Of a stretch of 5,492 nucleotides of DNA, positions 1 through 5,285 are shown in pieces. The notes below the pieces were generated by a model that had not been told where the DNA came from, ran no database searches, and saw only the letters and a program-made list of their open reading frames with translations. Source of the stretch: Methylovirgula sp. (lineage in GTDB: Bacteria; Pseudomonadota; Alphaproteobacteria; Rhizobiales; Beijerinckiaceae); contig JASHUD010000224.1 of NCBI GenBank assembly GCA_030040215.1, forward strand, positions 1-5,492, given 5' to 3'. Made by a program: the position numbers and the translations under genes. The first letter of the stretch is position 1; the number at the start of each line of letters is the position of its first letter.

Positions 1-518
1 AGCGCCAGGTTGATCGTGTGGCGCCGCGGCAGGAGGATCGGCGCGCCCGACATGCGCCCGTCGAGCTTCAGGAAGGCGATCACCGAGCCGGTGAAGGTGA
101 TCGCGCCGATCGCCGCGCCGATCGACATTTCGACGAGACTCTGGGCGTGGATCGCCTCCGGCGTGCCGATGCCGAAAGCCTGCGGCGCGTAGAGCGCGCC
201 AGCCGCCACCAGCACCGCGGCGAGGCCGACCAGCGCATGAAACGAAGCGACGAGCTGCGGCATGGCGGTCATCGCGACGGTGCGCGCCCGCCAAGCGCCG
301 ATCGCTCCGCCGATCGCAATCCCGACGATCACCAGGATCCAGGCCGAGAACCCGGCCGGCAGCCGATAGGCGAGCGTCGTTGCGATCGCGATCGCCATGC
401 CGATCACGCCGAGCAGATTGCCGCGCCGCGACGTTGCCGGCGAGGAAAGCCCGCGCAGCGCCAGAATGAACAAGATACCGGAGACGAGATAGAGCAGCGC
501 CGCCAGGTTGCCGTTCAT
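1..518 (-). CDS. pntB: NAD(P)+ transhydrogenase subunit beta, N-terminal part (runs off left edge)
   Basis: Beta subunit of the proton-translocating transhydrogenase of the inner membrane. The family protein carries most of the proton-conducting membrane domain (dII) and a C-terminal NADP(H)-binding domain (dIII). Only the first 172 codons are here, about a third of the usual length, so dIII is outside the window. The start is the ATG at 516-518, four bases after the pntAB stop, with an AGAAGGG-like ribosome site inside the end of pntAB; this spacing suggests translational coupling. The visible part has about five hydrophobic helices (near residues 5-22, 35-50, 58-76, 92-110, 134-150). The conserved block SFHALVGLAAVLV places His94 where E. 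coli PntB has the proton-pathway His91. A further conserved stretch, LPRRHTINLA, lies at the window edge. The reading frame is intact. Identification rests on these motifs and on the two preceding pnt genes. Confidence 0.96.
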   Translation of the reverse strand, partial: MNGNLAALLYLVSGILFILALRGLSSPATSRRGNLLGVIGMAIAIATTLAYRLPAGFSAWILVIVGIAIGGAIGAWRARTVAMTAMPQLVASFHALVGLAAVLVAAGALYAPQAFGIGTPEAIHAQSLVEMSIGAAIGAITFTGSVIAFLKLDGRMSGAPILLPRRHTINLA

Positions 519-522
519 CCGC

Positions 523-969
523 TCAGCCCTTCTTCTTGTACATCGAGAGCATCCGCTCGGTGACCAGGAAGCCGCCGAAGATGTTCACGCAAGCAAGGAT
601 CAGCGCGATGAACCCGAAGATGCGGGCGAGAATCGATCCGTCGTCGCCAGGCGTCGACGTATCGACGCCGACCGAAAGCAGCGCGCCGACGACAATCACC
701 GAGGAGATCGCATTGGTGACCGACATTAGCGGCGTATGCAAAGCCGGCGTCACCGACCAGACGACGTAATAGCCGACGAACACGGCGAGCACGAAGATCG
801 CCAGCCGGAAGACGAAAGGATCGATCGCTCCGCCGCTCGCGGCGTGCGCGGCAACGCCGCCGGCATGGGCCACCTGATCGGCGTAGGACTGCGCCGCGTC
901 GGCCGATTGACGGGCGGCGGCCGCCGCCGCTTGGGCCTTTTCGAGAAGCGTTTGCAGAGTCTCGTCCAT
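523..969 (-). CDS. pntAB: NAD(P)+ transhydrogenase subunit alpha part 2 (membrane domain)
   Basis: Small integral membrane subunit (148 residues) supplying the first helices of the proton channel. In E. coli this segment is fused to the C-terminus of PntA; in Rhodospirillum-type enzymes it is a separate gene, as here. Three hydrophobic helices are visible at about 53-72, 82-101 and 113-136. Between them lie the highly conserved SVTPALHTPLMSVTNAISS block (72-90) and the family C-terminus with FGGFLVTERML followed by a lysine-rich tail. Residues 1-49 precede the conserved DPFVFR start of the membrane part and form an alanine/glutamine-rich, probably helical or coiled-coil, cytoplasmic extension; such linkers occur in some alphaproteobacterial homologues. 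The ATG at 967-969 has an AGGAA site six bases upstream. The gene begins 25 bases after pntAA and ends 4 bases before pntB. Confidence 0.96.
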   Translation of the reverse strand: MDETLQTLLEKAQAAAAAARQSADAAQSYADQVAHAGGVAAHAASGGAIDPFVFRLAIFVLAVFVGYYVVWSVTPALHTPLMSVTNAISSVIVVGALLSVGVDTSTPGDDGSILARIFGFIALILACVNIFGGFLVTERMLSMYKKKG

Positions 970-994
970 GTCTGCTTCCTATTGCAATGCGGGC

Positions 995-2134
995 TCACGC
1001 GGCCTTTTGAAAATTCGGATGGGTGAGCGCGCCGTCTTTGGTGAGCAACGTCGCCTTTACGATCTCGTCGTCCCAAGGGATTGCCAGGGCTTTGTTCGTC
1101 TTGTCGATGAGAATTTCGACGAAGGCGAACAAGTTCTTCGCATAGAGCGACGAAGCGGTCGCCGCGAGCCTGCCGGCGACGTTGAGATAGCCGACGATTT
1201 TCACGCCGTTCTCGGTCGCAACGATCTCGCCGGGTTTGGAAAGCGCGCAATTGCCGCCGCGCTCGACGGCGAGATCGACGATCACCGAGCCGGGACGCAT
1301 CGAGGCGACCATCGCCGCGGTGACGAGAACCGGTGCCGGCCGGCCGGGGATCAGCGCCGTCGTGATGACGATGTCCTGCCTGGCGATATGCGAAGCCGTC
1401 AGCGCCTTCTGCTTTTCCTGATAGGCTGCCGACATCTCTTTGGCATAGCCGCCTGCCGTCTCGGCCTGTTTGAATTCATCGTCCTCGACCGCGATGAACT
1501 TGGCGCCGAGCGATTCGACTTGCTCCTTGGTGGCGGGGCGCACGTCCGTGGCGGTGACGATGGCGCCCAGCCGGCGCGCCGTGGCGATCGCCTGCAAACC
1601 GGCAACGCCGACGCCCATGACGAAGAGTTTCGCCGCCGGAACGGTGCCCGCCGCGGTCATCATCATCGGCATGGCGCGGCCGTATTCTTCCGCCGCGTCG
1701 ATGACGGCGCGATAGCCGGCAAGATTGGCCTGGCTCGAGAGCACGTCCATCACCTGGGCGCGGGTGATGCGCGGCATCAATTCCATGCCGAATGCCGCGA
1801 CGCCGGTCGCGGCGATGTCGCGAAGGGCATCGAGATGGCCGTAAGGATCCATGATCGCAACGGCCGCGGCGCCGCGCTTGGCGCCTTCGAGCTCGGCGGC
1901 GCTCGGCCGGCGCACGCGCAGAATGATGTCGGCGCCGGCGATTGCGGAGGCGGCGTCGGGAGCGATCGTGGCGCCGGCCGCGGCGTAATCGGCGTCGCGG
2001 ATCGCGGATTTGATTCCCGCCCCGCTTTCGACGCTAACCTCAGCGCCGAGGCCCACGAATTTCTTCACCGTCTCCGGCGTCGCGGCAACCCTCGCCTCAG
2101 TGGGATCGGTTTCGGCAGGCACGGCGATACGCAT
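995..2134 (-). CDS. pntAA: Re/Si-specific NAD(P)+ transhydrogenase subunit alpha, domain I
   Basis: Soluble NAD(H)-binding domain I of transhydrogenase, peripheral on the cytoplasmic face of the inner membrane. It delivers hydride from NADH to NADP+ held by PntB, driven by inward proton flow, so the operon supplies NADPH. The 379-residue length fits split-type alpha subunits, which lack membrane helices. The N-terminal AlaDH/PNT subdomain starts MRIAVPAETDPTEARVA. The RQD loop equivalent is in PRITRAQVMDVLSS (120s-130s), with Arg122, Gln127, Asp130 and Ser133 matching the R. rubrum residues. The Rossmann motif GVGVAG is at 174-179 and the ribose-binding acidic residue is Asp197 (TATDVR). EQVESLGAKF and PGSVIVDLAVERGGN are also family blocks. 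The frame stays open upstream to 2275, but the ATG at 2132-2134 is chosen because GGAG lies six bases before it and the protein N-terminus matches the family there. Confidence 0.97.
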   Translation of the reverse strand: MRIAVPAETDPTEARVAATPETVKKFVGLGAEVSVESGAGIKSAIRDADYAAAGATIAPDAASAIAGADIILRVRRPSAAELEGAKRGAAAVAIMDPYGHLDALRDIAATGVAAFGMELMPRITRAQVMDVLSSQANLAGYRAVIDAAEEYGRAMPMMMTAAGTVPAAKLFVMGVGVAGLQAIATARRLGAIVTATDVRPATKEQVESLGAKFIAVEDDEFKQAETAGGYAKEMSAAYQEKQKALTASHIARQDIVITTALIPGRPAPVLVTAAMVASMRPGSVIVDLAVERGGNCALSKPGEIVATENGVKIVGYLNVAGRLAATASSLYAKNLFAFVEILIDKTNKALAIPWDDEIVKATLLTKDGALTHPNFQKAA

Positions 2135-2189
2135 GAAAAGCTCCGGTAGACGAGCGGAGAAAGACAGAATGGCGCGAGGGGTTCTTAGT

Positions 2190-2217
2190 GCGAGCGCCGG
2201 GTCGCGCCGGCTCTCGC
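2190..2217 (-). other. Stem-loop in the gap between the oxidase subunit IV gene and pntAA
   Basis: An 11-base arm (2190-2200) pairs with 2207-2217 across a 6-base loop, with a single mismatch. The stem is nearly all G/C. On the minus-strand transcript no U-run follows, so it does not look like an intrinsic terminator. It could mark an RNA processing site or a barrier protecting the pnt part of the message, or be chance pairing in GC-rich DNA. The rest of the 166-base gap (2135-2300) holds the pntAA ribosome site and nothing else I can identify. Confidence 0.4.
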
Positions 2218-2279
2218 GACGATCGCCGAAAGCCCCGCCGCCGATGCGGCAGCGTATCGCCGCCGCCTCGCCCAAAGCT

Positions 2280-2293
2280 GCCTTTTCAAAGGC
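2280..2293 (-). other. Small stem-loop just after the subunit IV stop codon
   Basis: GCCTTT and AAAGGC form a perfect six-base inverted repeat around two bases (more realistically five pairs and a four-base loop), beginning seven bases after the subunit IV stop on the minus strand. The following bases are AGCTTTGGG, so the U-tract is too poor for an efficient terminator. It could be a weak attenuator separating expression of subunit IV from pntAA. The call is tentative. Confidence 0.3.
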
Positions 2294-2300
2294 TTAGCGT

Positions 2301-2462
2301 TCAGCCGACGCGGCCCAGTTGGGTGGTTACGGCGAGGATGATCAGGAGGATTACGATGCCCGCCAAGCTAAATTTGAGGAGGCTGAGGAACCGACGATAG
2401 GTCCTCACGCGCTCCGCAAAATCAGCGTCGGACGCCGTGTCGGTGATCGCATGTTCGGCCAT
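2301..2462 (-). CDS. aa3-type cytochrome c oxidase subunit IV family small membrane protein
   Basis: A 53-residue protein with the layout of the bacterial aa3 oxidase subunit IV family (COX4_pro_2). It has a short acidic N-terminus (MAEHAITDTASDADFAERV), an aromatic/basic turn (RTYRRFLSLLKF, 20-31) and one transmembrane helix at about 31-47. The C-terminal tail is short. In Paracoccus and Rhodobacter oxidases this single-helix protein packs against the catalytic core; its contribution to activity is minor or unknown. The ATG at 2460-2462 is preceded by GGAAGG four bases away. An in-frame ATG at 2472-2474 would add four residues but has no good ribosome site. The gene lies upstream of pntAA in the same direction, a neighbourhood I know from Hyphomicrobiales, so co-transcription with pnt is likely. 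Its size makes it easy to miss. The family call rests on pattern recognition of a very short protein. Confidence 0.85.
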   Translation of the reverse strand: MAEHAITDTASDADFAERVRTYRRFLSLLKFSLAGIVILLIILAVTTQLGRVG

Positions 2463-2499
2463 TGTGCCTTCCATTTTGTTCAGCTTTCGGAGTGCGCCA

Positions 2500-2529
2500 G
2501 AATTCGCAGCCCGAGGCCACCGCCGTCAA
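2500..2529 (-). promoter_or_regulatory. Candidate sigma-70-type promoter for the subunit IV-pnt operon
   Basis: On the minus strand, TTGACG (plus positions 2524-2529) is followed after 17 bases by CGAATT (2501-2506), or after 18 bases by GAATTC (2500-2505). The -35 box is good for alphaproteobacteria; the -10 box is weak. Transcription would begin near 2493 and leave a leader of about 30 bases before the subunit IV start. This is pattern matching only, with no start-site data. Confidence 0.35.
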
Positions 2530-2585
2530 GGGGGTTCGGCCGACATGCGTTAAAATTCGCGCGACCGCGGCAGGGTCTTGGCGCA

Positions 2586-2613
2586 GTTCCTAAAGGGAAC
2601 GGTTGCAAAACCG
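2586..2613. repeat. Two abutting small hairpins in the divergent intergenic region
   Basis: GTTCC (2586-2590) pairs with GGAAC (2596-2600) over a five-base loop. CGGTT (2600-2604) pairs with AACCG (2609-2613) over GCAA, the two elements sharing one base. They could be operator half-sites or RNA structures, but five-base arms arise easily by chance. They lie within the 330-base non-coding stretch 2463-2792, in which I find no convincing gene. Confidence 0.3.
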
Positions 2614-2662
2614 CCAATTGCCCCCAAAAACTTCCTTGAATGGCGCTGATAGGCGCCCAATT

Positions 2663-2691
2663 TTGAGCTATCGCATTCGTCGAGGCGAATT
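2663..2691 (+). promoter_or_regulatory. Candidate promoter for the HdeD-family gene
   Basis: TTGAGC (2663-2668) and CGAATT (2686-2691) are separated by 17 bases on the plus strand. The spacing and the weak -10 hexamer match the candidate promoter facing the other way at 2500-2529. A second -35-like TTGACG sits at 2690-2695 without a recognisable -10 box. The leader would be roughly 95 bases. I looked for the general-stress EcfG pattern (GGAAC, about 16-17 bases, CGTT) before this gene and found none at proper spacing. Confidence 0.25.
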
Positions 2692-2737
2692 GACGCCCCA
2701 ATAAGCATTTGCATTCCAAATAACGGACGCCATCGGC

Positions 2738-2763
2738 ATTCCGGGAAATCATCCGTTCGGAAT
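2738..2763. repeat. Inverted repeat ATTCCG/CGGAAT upstream of the HdeD-family gene
   Basis: ATTCCG (2738-2743) and CGGAAT (2758-2763) are perfect inverted copies separated by 14 bases. The arm centres are about 20 bases apart, near two helical turns, as for a dimeric regulator. The left arm is part of a direct repeat GCATTCC, present at 2711-2717 and 2736-2742. The element lies 29 bases before the HdeD-family start codon, so it could be an operator or a leader structure. There is no independent support. Confidence 0.3.
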
Positions 2764-2792
2764 CGCTCCGGCAACAGAGGGGGAGGACCGTT

Positions 2793-3380
2793 ATGACCTT
2801 GAACCAATACAACATCGAAGGATTTGAGCATGAGGTCACGGCGGCGATCCGCGGCCACTGGGCGTTTTTCCTGGCCGAAGGAATCATCCTCATCCTGCTG
2901 GGCTTGGCGGCGATCTTGGAACCGCTTATCGCCACTTTCGCGCTGAGCATTTTCATCGGCTGGCTATTGATCATCAGCGGGATCGTCGGCCTCTTCTCGA
3001 CGTTCAAAATGCGCCCCGCGCCGGGTTTCGTGTGGTCGCTTATTTCGGCGATCTTGGCCATCGTCGTCGGCGTCCTGCTCATTTGGCATCCGATTGCCGG
3101 CGTCTTCTCGCTCACCCTGGCGCTCATCATTTTCTTCATCATCGAGGGCATCGCCTCGATCCTGTTCGCCATCGAATATCGGAGCAGCCTGCCGGCCCGC
3201 TGGGGCTGGATGGTGGTCAGCGGCATCGTCGATCTCATTCTGGCGGCGATCATTCTTCTCGGGCTTCCGGGCACGGCGCTTTGGGCGCTCGGCCTGCTGC
3301 TCGGTATCAACATGGTGTTCGGCGGCGCGACGCTCATCGTGATGGCGCTCGACGCGCGCCAGCTTCTGCCGCCGACCTGA
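2793..3380 (+). CDS. HdeD family (DUF308) six-helix membrane protein
   Basis: A 195-residue integral inner-membrane protein of the HdeD/DUF308 family. E. coli HdeD is linked to acid resistance at high cell density, but its molecular activity is unknown, so no reaction is assigned. Six hydrophobic helices are evident at about 22-42, 46-68, 79-98, 103-127, 138-157 and 160-186, arranged as pairs with internal similarity typical of the family. Family-like features include the RGHWAFFLAEGI opening, the helix ending in WHP after the third segment, FFIIEGI in the fourth, and a final helix rich in Gly (LGLLLGINMVFGG). There is no signal peptide beyond the first helix. The ATG at 2793 follows GGGAGG (2781-2786) by six bases. 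It is the first plus-strand gene, divergent from the oxidase/pnt operon, and 40 bases ahead of a FUSC-type gene with which it probably shares a transcript. Confidence 0.9.
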   Translation: MTLNQYNIEGFEHEVTAAIRGHWAFFLAEGIILILLGLAAILEPLIATFALSIFIGWLLIISGIVGLFSTFKMRPAPGFVWSLISAILAIVVGVLLIWHPIAGVFSLTLALIIFFIIEGIASILFAIEYRSSLPARWGWMVVSGIVDLILAAIILLGLPGTALWALGLLLGINMVFGGATLIVMALDARQLLPPT

Positions 3381-3420
3381 GCCGTAAACGAGCGGCGCAG
3401 GGCGGATAACCTATACGTCG

Positions 3421-4545
3421 ATGCATTGCATTCCGGCAGTTTGGACGAAGCTCGCGGCGGGCGCCCGCGGGCTTGGCGCGCAGTTGCGCCTTTGCCTGCG
3501 AACGTCGGTCGCCGCGGTACTGACCTATGTCCTTTCGCAGGCCTTGCACCTGCCTTTGCCGCTTTGGGCGGTTCTGACCGCCGTCATCGTGACCCAGATG
3601 AGCATCGGCAAATCGTTGAAGGCGACCGTCGATTACATGGAGGGAACGCTCGGCGGCGCCGTATATAGCGGCATCGTCGGGGCTCTGTTTCCGCATCCCG
3701 GCAGCATCATGACGCCGCTGACGCTGGCGATCGCCGTCGCCCCGCTCGCCCTTCTCGCCGCGACGAGCCCGCGCTTTGCCGCGGCGCCGTTCACGGCGGT
3801 GATGGTTCTCCTGGTTCCGTCGATGACGCATGTCAGCCCGCTCTATTCGGCTTTTTATCGCGTGGTCGAAGTGGGACTTGGATGCGTCGTCGCGCTCGGC
3901 GTCTCGTTCCTGCTGCTGCCGGAGCGCGCCCATAGTCTCGTCCTGCAATCGGCGGCGCGCATGCTCAAGCTGATGGGCCGGGTTCTCCCGGAACTCCTCG
4001 TAGGTCTCAAGGAAAAACAGGATCTTACGAAAATTGCCCGTATTCAGGACAGCATCGGCGCGGCGTTCATCGAGCTGAATTCGACTGCAGCCGAGGCCAA
4101 ACGCGAACGTTTGCCCTATCTTTATGTCGAACCCGATCCGCAACCGCTGGTCGACACGCTGCTGCGGCTGCGCCACGATCTCATCATGATCGGGCGCGCA
4201 TCCGTTACCTCGTTCCCTGCGGCCTTTCTCGAACGCCTCGGAGAGCCAATTGCCGAAATCGGTGCGACTGCGGCAGAATATTTACGCGGCAACGGCGCTG
4301 CGATCGAGGCGCGCCGCCGCGCGGCGCCGCTTGTCCGTTTCGAGACGGCGCTCGACGCCTATACGGCCGCCTTCGCGGCAAGCCGCCGCGATGGGATTAC
4401 GCGGGCGCTATCGGCCGAGGCGGCGGAACAAATCTTCGCGTTCGGCTTCGCGGTCGAACAGTTGCATCAGAATTTCAAGGATCTGCAACGCTGTACCGAG
4501 CAGATCGCTCGTTTGCATGAGGTGCGTGCGCCGGCCAACGCCTGA
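3421..4545 (+). CDS. FUSC family membrane protein (aromatic acid exporter/fusaric acid resistance type)
   Basis: A 374-residue protein with an N-terminal membrane half of about six hydrophobic segments (near 28-43, 46-60, 76-90, 99-115, 122-134, 148-167) and a largely soluble, helical C-terminal half (168-374). FUSC hallmarks are visible: the LPLWAVLTAVIVTQMSIG segment (45-63), the glycine-bearing EGTLGGAVYSGIVGALF helix (74-90) and the RVVEVGLGCVVALGVSFLLLPERA block (147-170). The family includes efflux proteins for fusaric acid and hydroxybenzoates, and YccS-like proteins about twice as long; this is the short single-unit form. The substrate cannot be read from the sequence. The ATG at 3421 is the only start near the N-terminal end of the domain, since an in-frame stop lies at 3385-3387; no Shine-Dalgarno sequence is well placed, so translation may depend on the gene 40 bases upstream. 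The frame is intact and its composition matches its neighbours. Confidence 0.85.
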   Translation: MHCIPAVWTKLAAGARGLGAQLRLCLRTSVAAVLTYVLSQALHLPLPLWAVLTAVIVTQMSIGKSLKATVDYMEGTLGGAVYSGIVGALFPHPGSIMTPLTLAIAVAPLALLAATSPRFAAAPFTAVMVLLVPSMTHVSPLYSAFYRVVEVGLGCVVALGVSFLLLPERAHSLVLQSAARMLKLMGRVLPELLVGLKEKQDLTKIARIQDSIGAAFIELNSTAAEAKRERLPYLYVEPDPQPLVDTLLRLRHDLIMIGRASVTSFPAAFLERLGEPIAEIGATAAEYLRGNGAAIEARRRAAPLVRFETALDAYTAAFAASRRDGITRALSAEAAEQIFAFGFAVEQLHQNFKDLQRCTEQIARLHEVRAPANA

Positions 4546-4563
4546 GCTGCCGATTGCGCACAA

Positions 4564-4573
4564 GGTTCGAACC
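4564..4573. promoter_or_regulatory. Perfect 10-base palindrome upstream of dps
   Basis: GGTTCGAACC lies in the 109-base gap between the FUSC gene and dps, about 80 bases before the dps start, and is flanked by CAA and AAGG. Its position suits an operator for a dps regulator, but it does not obviously match the OxyR or Fur consensus. A weak TATGAC hexamer follows at 4582-4587 without a well-spaced -35 box. A short inverted repeat, GCGGC/GCCGC (4618-4629), precedes the dps ribosome site. All of this is tentative. Confidence 0.25.
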
Positions 4574-4654
4574 AAGGCTGCTATGACACCAGTTTAGGTC
4601 TACACGGGCGGCCGCTTGCGGCTTGCCGCTCAGTTCACTGAAGAGGAGACACAC

Positions 4655-5182
4655 ATGGCCAGCAAACCCGATCGGGACACCGTGCCGCTGCAACTGACGA
4701 CGCCGTCCGGTTTCGGCGCCAACGCGACCCGCGACATCGCGGCGGCGCTCAACCTCGTTCTCGCCGACACTTTCGCACTCTACGTAAAGACGAAGAATTT
4801 TCATTGGCACATGAGCGGCCCGCATTTTCGCGATTATCACCTGCTGCTCGATGAGCAATCGGACCAAATCTTCGCGATGACCGATCCGCTCGCCGAGCGC
4901 GTCCGCAAGGTCGGCGGCACGACGCTGCATTCGATCGGCGAGATTTCCCGCATGACGCGCGTCCAAGACAATGACGCGCTCTATGTGGAGCCGCAGGACA
5001 TGCTGGCGGAACTGCGCCAGGATAACAGCGAACTCGCCAAGCGCATGCGCGCCGCGCATGAGGTCTGCGAAGAACATGGCGACGTCGCTTCGACGAGCCA
5101 GCTCGAAGTCTATATCGACGAGACGGAGCGTCGTACCTGGTTCCTGGCCGAAGCGACGCACGCCGCGCCGCGCTCGGCCTGA
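4655..5182 (+). CDS. dps: Dps family DNA-protecting ferritin-like protein
   Basis: Miniferritin of 175 residues that assembles in the family as a hollow 12-mer, oxidises Fe(II) with hydrogen peroxide and stores the iron, protecting DNA from Fenton damage in the cytoplasm. All ferroxidase ligands are present with the E. coli Dps spacing: His50 (NFHWHMSGP), His62, Asp66, Asp77 and Glu81 (DPLAERVRKVGG). The conserved LHSIGEI segment follows at 91-97. A helical C-terminus ends in ETERRTWFLAEA, the fourth helix of the bundle. The short N-terminal tail has two lysine/arginine positions (SKPDR), so DNA binding is possible but not assured. The ATG at 4655 is preferred because GAGGAG (4643-4648) sits six bases upstream; an in-frame ATG at 4616 would add 13 residues and lacks such a site. 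It is 109 bases after the FUSC gene, so it may have its own promoter, although read-through is possible. Confidence 0.96.
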   Translation: MASKPDRDTVPLQLTTPSGFGANATRDIAAALNLVLADTFALYVKTKNFHWHMSGPHFRDYHLLLDEQSDQIFAMTDPLAERVRKVGGTTLHSIGEISRMTRVQDNDALYVEPQDMLAELRQDNSELAKRMRAAHEVCEEHGDVASTSQLEVYIDETERRTWFLAEATHAAPRSA

Positions 5183-5186
5183 AGCG

Positions 5187-5226
5187 AAAAAAAGGGGGTG
5201 TTTCCGCTCACGCGAGAAACACTCCC
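5187..5226 (-). terminator. Intrinsic terminator acting on the minus strand
   Basis: Arms 5194-5204 and 5216-5226 form an 11-pair stem including one G-U pair, and the loop can add three more pairs (5205-5207 with 5212-5214) beyond one bulged base. Read on the minus strand the stem is followed at once by seven Ts (5193-5187), the classic intrinsic form. On the plus strand the As come before the stem and no T-run follows, so it would be a poor terminator for dps. It implies minus-strand transcription entering from the right, but no minus-strand gene is evident before the window ends. Confidence 0.7.
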
Positions 5227-5232
5227 GAGATG

Positions 5233-5253
5233 TCCGGTCTTACCGGATGTTTT
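5233..5253 (+). terminator. Probable intrinsic terminator for dps
   Basis: TCCGGT (5233-5238) pairs with ACCGGA (5242-5247) over CTT and is followed by TGTTTT (5248-5253). The stem is short but GC-rich and the U-tract is acceptable, starting about 50 bases after the dps stop. Its T-run is shared with the left arm of the next inverted repeat, so the two structures compete. Termination after dps may also rely on the larger hairpins on either side. Confidence 0.5.
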
Positions 5254-5285
5254 CGCGGCCGCGGCAATCATGCGGCCGCGAAAAC
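5249..5285. repeat. 14-bp perfect inverted repeat (strong hairpin) after dps
   Basis: Arms 5249-5262 and 5272-5285 are perfectly complementary over 14 bases with a 9-base loop; the core is GCGGCCGC and the outer ends are a T-run and an A-run. Because the Ts precede and the As follow the stem on both strands, it is not a standard U-tract terminator. It could stabilise the 3' end of dps mRNA, act as a rho-assisted terminator, or be a remnant of an element boundary. It sits directly before the drop in GC content. Confidence 0.75.

Noticed and set aside
968..2149. 393-codon open frame on the plus strand opposite pntAA
   Set aside because: It mirrors pntAA in GC-rich DNA; the translation is low-complexity and rich in Arg, Gly and Asp, with no family resemblance, while the minus strand carries an intact, recognisable pntAA.
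2135..2275. Longer pntAA start at 2275
   Set aside because: It would add 47 residues of Arg/Ala-rich sequence not seen in the family; the ATG at 2134 has a good ribosome site and the family N-terminus.
2319..2639. 106-codon plus-strand frame over the subunit IV gene
   Set aside because: It overlaps the recognisable minus-strand 53-residue protein, has no ribosome site and its translation resembles nothing known.
2463..2792. General stress (EcfG) promoter upstream of the HdeD-family gene
   Set aside because: A GGAAC occurs at 2596-2600, but no CGTT follows at 16-17 bases; other partial matches have wrong spacing.
2480..3337. 285-codon open frame on the minus strand opposite the HdeD-family gene
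   Set aside because: Its translation is Met/Ser/Arg-rich without recognisable motifs, it overlaps a clear six-helix protein on the plus strand, and it extends through the control region.
3334..4176. 280-codon open frame on the minus strand opposite the FUSC gene
   Set aside because: The product is a highly charged Arg/Gln-rich sequence typical of antisense frames of GC-rich membrane protein genes.
4560..4580. tRNA T-arm look-alike (GGTTCGAACC)
   Set aside because: No acceptor stem, anticodon arm or D-arm can be placed around it; upstream is the coding end of the FUSC gene.
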